From Grammothele lineata (Eukaryota > Basidiomycota > Agaricomycetes > Polyporales > Polyporaceae), in NCBI GenBank assembly GCA_002150815.3, contig NDFF03000323.1, forward strand, positions 1-64,000: a stretch of 64,000 nucleotides of DNA, in the 5' to 3' direction. The notes under the pieces were generated by a model. The model did not search any database. It was given only the letters and a program-made list of their open reading frames with translations, and was not told where the DNA came from. This document shows, piece after piece, positions 46,117 through 57,893 of the stretch. The translations under genes were made by a program, and so were the position numbers. Numbering within the stretch: the stretch's first letter is position 1; each line of letters begins with the position of its first letter.

Positions 46117-49026
46117 TCACCATCCTGCCGCAATGGCCTCGTTGAGCATGATCGGCTTGTCGTGCCCGGACAGGTCGCGGCCCTCAAGCTCGGCGGCGTC
46201 TTCAAAGTCCTGAATATGATGACCGAGGTCCTCGTCGGCGGACCACGTCGCCAGAGTGGCTTGGTATCTGTGACAAAGTAATGAGCGTCATGGACCTTTA
46301 TGCTGGCAAACAACGCGGGCCCGGAGACGTACCCATCCCACTTTACCAGATACATGTAGTCAGTCGGCTGTTTGGCTATTGCCGCGTCGAACTGGGCGTT
46401 GAAAGGTCGGCGACCTATGATACGGTCGATGAAGTATTCCTGTGTATCTTCGGCACCACCAGGATGGTCGCAGTCGGGTCGTAGGCATGCGGCGTCTCGG
46501 AACCTGACTCCGCGGCGCTGTTCACCTGGAGGGAGGTAAGGCACATCGCCGAGAACGAGCAGTCAGTGCTACGAGAGCACTCACGAATGGTTCTGCGGAA
46601 GCATGGGATGTTAGTCAGACTTCAGATAAAAGTGCACGATGCAGACGGAAACATACTCGGAACTTTCGCATGGCGGACAAATGTATTCGGCATCGGGCTC
46701 TAGCCGTGGGTCTCCCGTGGCTAAGCCGACACATCCAAAATGGTACCAGCCCTGGCAACTGCAACAAAGGTCAGTCCAATGTGTATATCAAAATGCGCGG
46801 AATGAATCCGGAACTCACTTGTCACATTGCACGAACTGCAGTAGCACAAATCTCATCAGCTCCGGCTATACCGGTCCGAGCGTGATAGAGGGCACACCTC
46901 GCGCTTGGACGTCCCGTCGATTTTGTCTGGCCAAAGACAATCGGTACCAATCCGCGGCGCCTCGTACGGCCTTTTAGGCGTCGATGGCCCCGCGGACGAC
47001 GGCAGAGGTGGCGGGTCGGACGGCGGGTCGACGATGCGGGTAATGTGCAACGTCTGGCTAGACTTCCGCCGACCTCTCCCAGCACCACCGCCCCTCCCGC
47101 GCCCTCGGCCCCGTCCCCCACCCCTTGGGATCTTTGCAGGCGGGGAAGTATGCCCGTTAGTGGGCTCGTATTTGAACTCTTTCGGGGTGTGCACGGTCTT
47201 ACGCCGCTTGTTGGGGTGCGCCGGCGTAGTTGTGTCGGGCTTTTCTTTCTTGACTCTAACCCTCGAGCCGGAGCCAGTGGTGCTCGCAGACTGGGTTTCG
47301 ACAGGGGCGAGCTTACTACGTGTTGATCTTGAAAGGGTATTGAGAGATGAGGATGGCTCGTGAGAAGAGATCGAGGACAAGGATGAGAGCGAAGACATAG
47401 AGAGGGCGCGAGGGCGTATCGCAGGTCGTGGCTGGGGTGACTGCTTATCCTCTGGCGGATGTTGTGAAGTGATGCCACCCTGTTTCCCGGCGTCGACGAT
47501 GACTGACGAGCTCGCGCCGACGTCGTGGTCGAGATTCCTGCTGGCATTGCTTGACAGGAGCGGATGCCTCTGTGGACTCGTTCCGCTTGGGGCGAAAATG
47601 CCGGTGTTGACGGGTAACATGTTGGACTTGGATGGTGATACGTTCATAGAGACAGGATGGGGAAGTGCCGGAGGTGTAGCAGAATCTCCACCGTCAGGCT
47701 GGGGGATTGATCTGCTTGTTGGTGATAGCAAAGTCGCACTACAAAATCCAGGGACGATAGGGGATACTGTGGCCTCGTCCGTTTCATCGCTGAGCGATTG
47801 TTGGATCTCCTGCTCATCGAATATAGAACTCATGCTGCTGTGAGGATTGATCGTCGCAGGCGACAAAACGTTGAGCTCGGCAGGGTGTAGTGACGGCGTC
47901 GGGTAACCAGGCATTCTGCTCGACCCTCGGGAGCTCGAGTAGTCTGCATATATGCGGTGCCAAACGTCATAAGTCTCAACGGACATGCAATGCTGAAGAG
48001 GCCTCATTCACCGCTGTCGTCAATACCCTGGGGATTCGGAGTCCACTTCGCGGGACCAAGGGGTTGAGGAGAGAAAAGCGAAGTGGAGAAGAATGGCTTC
48101 ATGACTAATATCGTCTGACCATCAACGAGAGTGCAGATATGCAAACGCTGGCACTTACCTCGAGGTGGCTCAGGCGATAGTGCGAACAACGTTTGAGAGC
48201 CTGCAGATAAGCTATACGACGCAGGGGTCTCCTGTCGCATGTCCTCCAGGCGAGCCTCCACGCCCGCTTCGACCATGTGTGAACGTTCAGACTGCACGCC
48301 CATGTCGACGTGAACCAGCGGAGGGATGAGATCCACGGTTTCAGTGCCGACATCAGCGGTAGGTCGAAGAAAGGGGCTGGTGTTGACACCGATTTCATGG
48401 CGTACGATAGCAGGCCTGGCAGCGTCGGGGTCCCCGATGGTCTCCGTTAACTCCATGATAGCGCGCTCCAGTTGCTCGATGCGACTCATTACGGTCGCTG
48501 TGCTCGCCGTTGAATCTGCAGAGCCCCCCTCTCCGCTCGCCGGACTTGAGCCACCCAGGATATGCTCGAGTCGCTCGGACTTGGCGACGGAAAGCCTCGT
48601 GGCCTGGACGAGGATATTTTGCATCTGTTCGAGGCTGCCTTTCATGTCCTGTCGCGTCCCATTCAAGGCCTCGACCGCGGACTTTGTCTCCTGTAGCGCC
48701 GTCGTCGCGACTTTGAGCGTATCGTTCGTGAGTTTCGAGAAGCCTCCGAGCGCAATCTCCATACGCTCCAACCGCGTAGACGTTTGTGAACTGGTGAAAG
48801 TGAGATGGGCTGAAAGCTTGGCCTCGAGCTCGCGGAATGGGTGGAGGGGATCATATACTTGTGGTTGTGGTCGTGCTTCGGCGCCAGAAGGCTGTCCGTG
48901 CACGGGCTGTCCGACCGGTGATACGGAAGTCGGAGGTCGCCATTGCTGCTGCACGATCGGAGCCTGCTGGCGATTAGGTTGATGAGATTGTGGTGGCATA
49001 TACGGCGGGGGTACCGAGGGATTCAT
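46117..49026 (-). CDS. PHD-finger and chromodomain-like nuclear protein
   Basis: Predicted 794 aa, exons 49026-48159, 47943-46898, 46835-46819, 46758-46657, 46592-46585, 46525-46333 and 46267-46117. The N-terminal third is Gln/Pro-rich with coiled coils (KLTNDTLKVATTALQETKSA). The middle is Ser/Thr-rich with a basic segment RVRVKKEKPDTTTPAHPNKR and a GRGRGRGRGGGAGRGRR stretch. The PHD finger reads FVQCDNCQGWYHFGCVGL then YICPPCESSE; only one Cys is visible in the first zinc pair. A chromo-like strand pair follows: DYMYLVKWDGY then ATLATWSADEDL. Exons of 17 and 8 nt are needed to keep the zinc finger in frame. A chromatin-reader role is inferred. The first intron (48158-47944) could hide a further exon. 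Confidence 0.78.
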
Positions 49027-49392
49027 CTTCACACAAAGTTAGCGTGACCCTTTCATTTGTACTTCTCAGCACGCACCGCAGTGGCCGTGGCACCAAAGGC
49101 CCCTCTACTAATCCGTTCTGCCCGCCGGTCTCTGATTTAAAGTTAAGGTGTGATGCGTGGTGAAGGGACGGCGTTGAGGATTATCGAGGGCGAGTGCGTA
49201 TCGGCGTCGGGGAGGAGGTTGCGACGACCGGACGCGACCCCTCGCGATTCCACCCTGACGCGACGCGTGTCACGTGCGAGGAAGGCGCTTCGCCTCTTAG
49301 GCCCAGGTTGTCAGTTCCTTCAGTTCAGACCGCCCGCTTCAAACGCTAATGCTTGAACATTCCTCTATGAAGGAATACACCCAAGAGACCCT
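49027..49392. other. short intergenic region, no gene seen
   Basis: Promoter of the PHD gene and 3' flank of the flavin monooxygenase gene. Confidence 0.55.
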
Positions 49393-50986
49393 TTAAACGA
49401 CGTTTCGGAATACCTTCCACATATGGTCCGCCCACTCCTGTACCGGGTCCGCGCCCGCTCCCACCCCGCACAACCAGGCCTCTGCTTCTCCACGCCGCTC
49501 GATCTCGCGCCATCGCTCACGTAGCTCATCCTTCTGCTCGAACAACTCGCGCTCCCACTGCGGGATGCGATACGGGTCGCCTACAAACTCGTAGAGCTCG
49601 TTGCGATAGTCGAACATTTCCTTGAAGCCGAACCGGAACCACGCGTCGGCGATCGCGACCTCTGTGTTCGGGCCCTCGCCCTTCGCGCCGATCTCGGCGC
49701 GGATAGTAGCGTAGCGCGTGCGCACGGCGTCTGCTTCTTGCGCAAGGTCGAGAGCGCTGGGGTCCGCGAAGACTTTAAGCGCAGCTTGGGCTTGGACTTC
49801 GGCGAGCGGGAAGGGGGCGACGCGCAGCGGAAGTCCGAGGAACGCGAGGCTCGATGGCGGGTAGGATGTGACGAGGGGGAACATGTGTTTCGCCAGTGGG
49901 AAGATGTGGTAGGTTGTGTTGTGCAGCGCCGACGGGAGAGGCGGTACTTGTTCGGGCCAGGTAGGCACGACCTCGGGCTCCGAGAGGAATGGAAAGTTGA
50001 ACTGGTAGCCTGTTGCGACTACGACGTGGTCGATGCCCTCAGCTGTTGAGCCATCCGTGAAGACGACCTTGCCCGCATCCGCGTCGAGATACTCGGCCAC
50101 GCGTCCGCGGACCTTGAACTTGCCTCCGTCGCGGTCCTCGGGACTGGCGTCAGTGATCGAGTGAATGATCTGGGTCGCAAAAGGACGGGTCTCCGACGCG
50201 ACGTCTTGACCGCTATAAGCGCCTCCAACAACGATAATGCTCTTGCCCGCGAAATCTTCCGGACGGCGGTAGAAAGCTGTGTGCGTGACTTTGCCCTTGG
50301 CAATCCATTCCGGAAGGCCCGGAGTTTGCGGGAATCGGGGGACGCGGAAGTGTCCGTTGGCGATCATGACCAGGTCAAACTGCGCTGTCTCGTCTCCATT
50401 GACCGCAGCGACCGTGACGTCCCACTTCCCCGAAGACGCGTTCCAGTGGACCGCCCGGACCGGCGTGCTTAGCCGGATGTGTGACCACAAGTCGAAATGC
50501 GTCGCGAAATCGTCGATGTACTTGAGCACGGTGGATGCGGGACAGTAGATAGGTGTCGATGGAGGATAAAGGAATGAGGTATAACACATGAACGGATGGG
50601 GAGTGTTCGTGGTTAGCGAGTCGTAAAGAGCCGTAAGCGGCGGGTCTTGGTCCGCTGGGGCAGGGAGCCTAGGAGAGCGATCAGCGAGAAGGTAGAATAG
50701 CATGTGGAGAACAATCTTAGTACCAGATGCCGCCGATCTTGTCCCGCGCCTCGAACGCGGTGACTTCCCATTGGCCATCTTTGAACTGCGGGGCGTCTTT
50801 GACGACTTTGAGGGCACCGAGGCCTACTGGACCCACGCCTATGATGCAGATACGCTTCACGGATTCGTCTGCCGAATCACCAGCTCCCTGAGCATTGCCT
50901 GTACCGCGATAAGGAGGGCAATATCGTTAGATCAAGGACGATCATCGTGTCTCCAGGTTGGACTCACTAGATGAAGATGAGCCCAT
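49393..50986 (-). CDS. flavin-containing monooxygenase
   Basis: Predicted 489 aa from three exons (50986-50968, 50898-50724, 50668-49393); the first encodes only six complete codons. The FAD-binding Rossmann motif is ICIIGVGPVGLGALKVV (Gly pattern at residues 27-32), the FMO-like signature lies in KGKVTHTAFYRRPEDF, the NADPH motif is IIVVGGAYSGQDVA, and the ATG box is VVATGYQFNFPF. Such enzymes insert one oxygen into soft nucleophiles (N, S) or, as Baeyer-Villiger enzymes, into ketones. Class B flavoprotein; the substrate cannot be told from sequence. A cytosolic enzyme that may serve xenobiotic metabolism alongside the P450s. Confidence 0.9.
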
Positions 50987-51725
50987 GATGTTCAATGTCG
51001 ACCCCCGGCCTGTCGCGTGTCCGCACAAGTTTATGACGACCGTGGTTATATACTGAGGAAGGGAGAAGCTCACGGGATGATTGCGCCATGCGAGTGGTGT
51101 CTCACGGACTGGGTGGGAATGAGGTCGAGAGCGAACTTGGCTTTGTGTCTCGACTAGAAGTGACGTCTAGAAGCTATGAACACCCTGACGCTGCCGGATT
51201 CATCATCCTGTTGGCTGAGAAAACAAGTTAAAAGGCTTCAGTAGCTAGCCCGGATTGGCCGTAGGATATACATCTTGCGGTCAGTGATCCCGGCTGAGTC
51301 ACTCGACAGAGAGGACGAGCACTTAGACGCCCTTTGGCGGACTTCAATTTACCACGTGGCGTGTGTTGCGCAACCTCACATCGCGCTACGAGTCCGAATC
51401 GACCGTCACCCATAACAAACCAAGTTGTGTATTCGCGCAAGATGCGACCGGACGGCTCTGGTCGGGACTCACCTTCGTTCACGGCACCTTCCGGTTGCTA
51501 CCGCCGCAGTGCCGGCATATCGCTGTGCCCCATCGGGCAACACTGCCAACCTCTTGCTCCACTCAGCCACAAGTAGTGACGTCGCTGAACCACGGCAGTC
51601 CTCATCCAGTATATGAGGCGCTGCGTCGTCCACTGGACATACCCGGCCTCTTTGTGCCACACAGCATTCGAATTTTTACGAGTGCGTAGAAGCCAACTTG
51701 AAGTTCAGTATGTGGCCCGCTAACA
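50987..51725. other. divergent intergenic region, no gene seen
   Basis: Promoters of the flavin monooxygenase (left) and the kinase (right). Short frames only. Confidence 0.5.
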
Positions 51726-53498
51726 ATGTTCAATTCAGTGATACCCGCACACCTGCCCCGAAGGCTCTACTGCACCTCTACCGTCTTGGCCTCACGGTCT
51801 GTAAGCCATGCTGGAAGTTCTCTTGCGCCGGGCTCGAGCGCTGCACATGCACACTTTCGCTGTCGACAAGGCGCCCTCGCCATCCGACCGGGGCCGGCGA
51901 TCCTGACACACGCCCGATTCCAATCTTCGGCCAAAACTCGGAGGCTGGTCTTCACGGGCGGAGATCCTTCCGACCCAATCGAGCTCAGGTGTCACGAAGA
52001 GCCGCATATGCTAGGGCTCGATCGCGGATTCGCCGGCTACTGCCCCGTCCAGTTGGGAGATGTCATCGAAGATCACCACGACGGATCATACGAAATCGTC
52101 CGAAAGCTTGGCTGGGCGAGTTACTCTAACGTATGGCTCGCGTTATATAGGAGGTGCTACCCTACTTTTCCCAATGGTACAGACCATCATCTAACGCTCC
52201 TTGTCAGGAACGGCCAGGAGAGATATGTTGCAGTCAAGGTGCTCACTGCAGCTGCGACACGCGCGGATTCCGGTGATGTCGCCATGTATGACCGCTTCCA
52301 CGACATCCGGGCCAGGTCCCATGGTAACCTGCCAAAGCATCCTGGATTCCGACACTGCGTAGAGCCGCTTGCCGTTGTGACCATGGAGAGTCGTCACGGT
52401 CTACATCGGTGTATCATCACGCCGCCGTATGGGTCGACTGTGGATGATATCCAAGTTGCCCAAGAGGGAGAACGGTTTAGCCTTTCCGTTGTGAAGAACT
52501 TCGTGCGGCAAACTCTCCTCGCGCTCGACTTTCTGCACAGCGAGATGGATCTAGTACACGCAGGTATGTTCGCGCATTGACGAACAGCGTATGGCTTATA
52601 GATTATATTTAGATGTAAAGGCAGCGAATTTGTTCGTCGATCTTCACATAAAGAAGAACGACCTTGATCAGTGGCTACGGGAAAACCCTGCTCAAACACA
52701 TTCTCCAGAGCACTCGCACCTATGGATAGGTCCCGCCGTAACGGTGAAGAGTCAGCCGTTGCCAAATATTGGTCTTCACCCATCCTTTGACAACCTGAAA
52801 GTCTCTCTCGGTGACTTCGGGGGATGTGAGTTGCTTTTCTCCGGGGCTCTGAGTGCTACTGCTCACGAACACCGCAGCCGCCATCGCAAGCGAGATCAAG
52901 AATCATACAGAGAACGTCACACCGACCCTCCTCCAAGCTCCTGAACTCCTCCTTGGGCACCCATGGTCACTCCCCTTGGACATATGGGCCATAGGCTGCA
53001 TGGTGGGCACCCGTCGCTCTCTGCCTACGAACGTTCCTAACTCTGCCGTGGTGGCGTCCGCCGCAGGTGTTTGAATCTCTCACCGGGGCATCGCTCATCC
53101 AGATCAACCGCTCTGACAGGCTCCCCATGGACATCCATCTCGGCCGCATCGACGAACATCTCGGGCCGTTCCCAAGTGACTTCCTCGCGCGCTGCAGCAA
53201 GCAGGCGGACTACTTCGATGGCGCAGGTGAGCCCTATTGTGCACCCTAAACTTCCTTACTTTTCTTGGAAGCACGATACTCACACTTCGCGTATGCTGCA
53301 GGAAACCTTCGCCGTCCCCCGGCGCCTCTCGTCGGTCCTCTAGAGCGGTGGTTCAAGGACTTCGCGCATGTGCGTTCGGAGATGCTAGATGAGGACATCC
53401 GCGCGACGTGCGCGTTCATGAGGCGCTGCCTGCAGATCGATCCCGAGAAGAGGGCGACTGCTGCAGAGCTGCTGCAGGACTGCTGGTTTGTGTCGTAA
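51726..53498 (+). CDS. SRPK-like serine/threonine protein kinase
   Basis: Predicted 492 aa, exons 51726-52153, 52208-52563, 52613-52825, 52878-53002, 53067-53226 and 53302-53498. The glycine loop KLGWASYSNVWLAL, VAVK with the ATP Lys, the catalytic loop LVHADVKAANLF, the LGDFGG magnesium loop and QAPELLLG in place of APE are all present. The SRPK-like form of these motifs and the long insert between loop and DFG (about residues 285-330) place it in the SRPK-like group expanded in Agaricomycetes. SR-protein phosphorylation is known for true SRPKs; the substrate here is unknown. The first intron (54 nt) is stop-free and a multiple of three, so retention would add 18 residues. The N-terminus (first 75 residues) is rich in Ser, Arg and Ala and could target mitochondria. 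Confidence 0.83.
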
Positions 53499-54065
53499 GC
53501 TGCGGCGAATGGGTGGCGAGGGCTGCGGTAGGCCGCCTACGGACCTTATAGTCGATTGTAGACTCGCAGACATGCGATGTACGCTGAATGGGTGTATATA
53601 CGAAGATCTGGTATGAGGATGATTACTTTTTTTTCGCTACTGGTCGGTTTGGTGCGTGAGCGGTCCAGCTTCGTGGGATTATTCACAGGCTGGAATATCC
53701 ACAGGAGCACCACAGAACCGCAGCCACTTTCAGACTGACTTCTAAAGAAGAGGCGGTGAGTTACCGCAGCATTTCTGTCAACGTCTATCATAGGAACCCA
53801 TGTTTGACAGCACTGGAGTCTATCAGCACGTTACGAGGTCTGAACACAAACAGCACGCGGCTAGAAGGATCGGCCGGCCCCTCGCTTGGATACATCGCCA
53901 CCGCCCACGTTATACCCAAATAACCGGCTCAGAACTCCTTCCGAACCCCTTCGTTCTCAAGACCGTACCAGCGCGGCGATACCGAAAGCACAATCGCCAC
54001 GTCCTTTACTTCAATGGCAGAATGCCACGAAGCACCTATGCTTAGTAGTCAGCGGTCTGGGACTA
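53499..54065. other. intergenic; may include a missed first exon of the BTB gene
   Basis: The frame of the following BTB gene stays open upstream to about 53886 but without an ATG or a convincing match to the expected first beta strand. Confidence 0.4.
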
Positions 54066-54786
54066 ATGGGCTTCGTGCAGGTCGGGAAGCGGCTCTTTAA
54101 GGTCCCCCGTCGCAAATTTCAAGACGACTCCGAAATTTTCAGGGATATGTTCTCGCTCCCCTCCGCGAACAATGGTGAATCTGGAACGACGGAGGGCACG
54201 TCTGACGAGCACCCGCTCGTGTTGGAAGGCATCGACATGGGGGAATTTTGCTGTTTCCTGCGTGTCATGTTCAGACCGTAAGTATATATAAATAATGCTC
54301 ATCTGGCTGCTATATCAGATGAACTTACAAGCAATCACGTTGCTTCTTAACAGACACTACGGACCCAGTGCGGCGGAGATGGTTGACCTCACGTTCGACC
54401 AGTGGGTCTCCGTCCTCAAGCTCACCACCATGTGGCGGTTCACCCGCCTTCGGCGGGCCACGATTGAGACAATGACACCAATGCTCGAGAGCGTGGATCC
54501 TATCCGGCGGATTACTCTTGCTCGGGTCTACGATGTAGCACAATGGCTACTCCCTGGCCTGCACGCTCTGGCGCGGCGAACCGAGCCGCTGAATATGAAT
54601 GAGGTAGAGCCGCTTGGAATCCAAACGATCGTCAGGATGGCCGAGGTTCGGGAGAGCTTCGTAGCCGTGCAGGGACGTGGGATGTATGGATCATCACGAT
54701 CAACCCATGACTTCGAAGCGGTTATCCGGCGAGTTTTCAGCGATGAACTCAAGAACACGACGTACGGGCATCAGTGGTACAATTAG
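54066..54786 (+). CDS. BTB/POZ-domain protein, fungal type
   Basis: Two exons (54066-54277 and 54354-54786) give 214 aa from the first in-frame ATG. The N-terminal part (VGKRLFKVPRRKFQDDSEIF, then HPLVLEGIDMGEFCCFLRVM) is the BTB fold as found in a very large Agaricomycete family; the C-terminal helices (FDQWVSVLKLTTMWRFTRL, ARVYDVAQWLLPGLHALARR) are the usual extension. The first BTB strand is missing, so an upstream exon or a different start is likely. Function unknown; BTB domains mediate dimerisation or binding to Cul3 ligases. Confidence 0.72.
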
Positions 54787-55131
54787 AACGCGCGATGGAT
54801 TACCAACTAGGCGTCTCAATAGCTCTCTTCATATGCGAAAAGTTGTATTTCAAGAATTGTATGATGTGAAGTTGTGAAGTAGATTCCAGTTCTCAGACAA
54901 GGGTATGGGGCAGCCGACAAAATCACCAGGGGCTACTAAGTACAGGCACTAGCGGCTGGCGCTACTAGCCCCACATTTTCGCCTAGGCAGACCGATTCCG
55001 TAGACTAAGTATGAGGCAAGGGACGGCATGTACTACTATATGCCAGGCCAAGCAAACCTAGGCGACTCGTACTCATAGCGGCGGAAGGTTTACAGCAAGG
55101 ATATAACCTGCGTTTACAGCTAGGGCTACAT
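54787..55131. other. intergenic, no gene seen
   Basis: 3' flank of the BTB gene and 5' flank of the tRNA. Confidence 0.55.
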
Positions 55132-55203
55132 AGCAACTTGACGCAGTGGAAGCGTGCAGGGCTCATAACCCTGAAGTCCCTGGATCGAAACCAGGAGTTG
55201 CTA
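55132..55203 (+). tRNA. trnM-CAU: initiator tRNA-Met (CAU), copy 2
   Basis: 72-nt cloverleaf with a fully paired acceptor stem (AGCAACT/AGTTGCT), D stem ACGC/GCGT, anticodon CAT in CTCATAA, and T loop ATCGAAA. A1-U72, A54 and the GGG/CCC anticodon stem pairs are initiator hallmarks. A-box (TTGACGCAGTGG) and B-box (GGATCGAAACC) promoters are internal. A TTTTT terminator follows a few bases after the 3' end. It lies 16 kb from copy 1, on the opposite strand. Confidence 0.95.
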
Positions 55204-56246
55204 AGTGCTTTTTCGTCGTTCAATAACTACGAGCGCCTTTCCCTAGCTGAGGGCGTCAAATTGTTTTGACCCGCTTGTCCCGGGCCTTCGCCGGCGCCCC
55301 TCGGCGCCCTCGCTTGCCTCTGCCCTGTGTTTCAACGACCATCTCTGCTCTGGCGCTCTGGCGCTCTGGCACTGGCAGTACCGGCTCAATTGCCTAGCGC
55401 CTCCATCGATATCCCACTTATGCAGGCCTTCCTCAAACGTATGGAGAGCGAACCCCCGCAACGCGTCATGTCGAGCTCGCGGCTGGGAGGACAAGACGAT
55501 CTCCGAGTTGTTCCCCGCGGTACTGCTGCCACACGTCCCCAGAGCCTCTGTGATGACTGGATCCACTTGTCACCTCGAACTCTGTAGCGCACCCTCCCAC
55601 TTTCAGCATGCCTCCGACGCCAGAACGCCACGATTCCGGGTCCGCTACTGGTGATGCGAGTGTGAAACGGGCCCCCGTGCTAAGGCGGAAGTCTCCGACC
55701 AGGTTGGAAAATAGCACTGCTTGACAGGTGAGCGCGACCTCGTCGTCTCAAGCGATTGCAGTGCAACTGACTATCAGTGCTGTCCGCCCTTTCCAAATTC
55801 GCAACTGTCATTGAATCCCCCTTGGTTCTATCAGGCACTTTCGGCCGAATGTACGTGGCTCGACAAGTCCCTCATACCTTTCACCAGCCCGGCGTCCAGC
55901 CGTTTGATATCTCACAGCTTGGAATGACGAAGCTTTGAAGATGTCTCGCTGCTGTGAGAGCCAGCCAATCTTCGTACAAAAATGACAGGGATGTACTCGC
56001 ACAGGTCGCACTGCCAGCATGAAGGCATGTCGGCCTCGAGTCACCATGGGCGGCGTTGAATGGTCATGTCATTGGTCGTATCGGGCCAAGAAAGGACGTT
56101 TCGTCAACCGGGAGGGACTAGTCTGGCTAGCTTCGTGTGGCACGCCGTTTCAGGGCGCTCCTTCTGGGACCGGCCATAGGTCTCTCGTAGTAGTATTTCA
56201 ACCAAGCTGCTTCAGAAATTCGTTCAGCCCTTTTTTCTCCTTCATC
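55204..56246. other. 1-kb intergenic region, no gene seen
   Basis: Overlapping short frames without conserved motifs, a small CTCTGGCG repeat near 55340-55370, and the promoter of the next gene. Confidence 0.5.
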
Positions 56247-57565
56247 ATGCCCTCCACTGGCCCGGTAATCGTGGACGACGCCGACCCGCGCATCGTATAC
56301 TCCCCAGGTTGGGATAGCTTCACAACTGGGGGAGAAGTTGATGGCACCAAGCACGGCGCGTCGACCGCAGGTCTGACGGCGACTTTCACATTCAATGGTG
56401 CGTTTAGTAGACCATATAAGCTGTCGTCGCATTCATCTGACTTTGTGTGGTAGGGACACAAGTCTCGGTCGTAGGCCCACTCGGCTCTATCGACATACAT
56501 GGAAGGCCTACTAGCTCCTACGAGACCGACGGGTCTGTCGTTGGGTCGTATACCGCACCGGTAGTTGAGCCCGGTTCCGCTGTGCCCAACGTCACATACT
56601 TCGAGTCGGCTATGCTCCCTGCCGGACAACACGAATTGAGGATCACCAACGTCAACGGGACGTCTCCAAACGTCTTTTGGCTCGATTTTATCGAATTTAT
56701 ACCATCCGTCGCTGGTCCGACCACTTCGCCGCCCGGCGGCGGCTCGATCACTACCCCACCGGGTAGCGGTGGGCCAACCACCGATGGAGGATCTATCACT
56801 TCATTCGAAGGCAGGGCGACAGTCACCATCACAGACGCTAGCGGGAAGACCATTACGACTGAGCCCTCCTCCACGCTTTCGAGCACCACAATCAGCTCGA
56901 CTACGGCCACCTCGTCCGGGAATCCAAACACCGACACAGCTACAACGAAGTCGTCGCATACAAACACCGGGCCCATCGTTGGCGGCGTGGTCGCTGGAGC
57001 AGCGGTCCTATTGCTTGCTATTTTCCTCTGCACACAAGGACTACGGCGCAGCCGTCGCCGTAAGAATAACGTCGTTGATATGGGTGCGGGTCGTCGATCG
57101 CTCTGTAGTGCTTTATTCCGCTGACATTTCTCGCCGTTCACAGAAGAGGACTTCCAAGGCAAACCCTTCGATCCCGACTCTTGGACTGCGCACAACCACG
57201 CTCCTTCGCACGTCGTCGGGAGCTCTGTTTCCCCGTCCAATCCTTTCGACTCTCGTCCCCCTGCCCCCACCAAACGCGGCCAGAAGGTCTATCCCTTAGA
57301 TCCCGAGCGACCTGTCGCCGTTACTCGTACCCCATCCACGGCCTTCACCAGCACGATCTCCGACGCCGCTTCGGCGCCGCCCTCCGTGCCCTCTGTTTCA
57401 GTGGGCCCGGTGGCCACAGCCTCATCCGCGACTTCGCTACAGCTCCGGGCTGCTCCGCGGTCTCATGCGGCGGTAAGCGAAAAGCAGGCTCTGGTCCTGA
57501 CCGTCGATACCAGCGCCGGCTCCTCGGGCGAGGCGCCGGCCCCGCCTCCGTACTCGTTCAATTGA
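56247..57565 (+). CDS. single-pass surface protein A with PPPY tail
   Basis: Predicted 400 aa, exons 56247-56397, 56454-57083 and 57144-57565. The ectodomain begins VIVDDADPRIVYSPGWDSF and contains FNGTQVSVVGPLG, YETDG and AMLPAGQHELRITNVNG, the pattern of a beta-sandwich ectodomain common in Agaricomycetes. A Ser/Thr-rich stalk leads to a membrane helix (about 223-246, VGGVVAGAAVLLLAIFLC), an Arg-rich stop-transfer, and a cytoplasmic tail that ends in PAPPPYSFN. The N-terminus has no classical signal peptide, as I recall for much of the family. The architecture resembles cell-wall sensors such as Wsc/Mid2, but homology to them is not shown. It lies 0.3 kb from the related minus-strand gene B. 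Confidence 0.78.
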
Positions 57566-57893
57566 TGTTGCTGGATGAATCTGCTCGGGCGTTTGATGCG
57601 TATGTTCGTAATTGGCTTAAAGCTTCCTTTTTATTGTATCGTGGGCTTTTAATGTGGATTTGTGACTTGAAACAGACGGCTGATTTGACTGCATTCTGCG
57701 GATAGCGATAATTCCAATCCAACACGCTCGGGTCGCGTTTGATATTTGCATGCGCAGTAAATCAAGTCTTTACTCTTCGTTCAATGTACATGTGAGCTTC
57801 TACTGTGTAAGCAACGAACGTTCAAGTATTCCGAAACACCCACAGGTGAATAGACCCTTCAACTCATGTCGTGGAAGAAGAACTGATCGCGAT
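57566..57893. other. convergent intergenic region, no gene seen
   Basis: 328 bp between the 3' ends of surface protein genes A and B. Confidence 0.6.

Noticed and set aside
55243..55740. overlapping 80-107-codon frames on both strands
   Set aside because: Mutually overlapping frames of similar length with no conserved motif; typical of GC-rich non-coding DNA.
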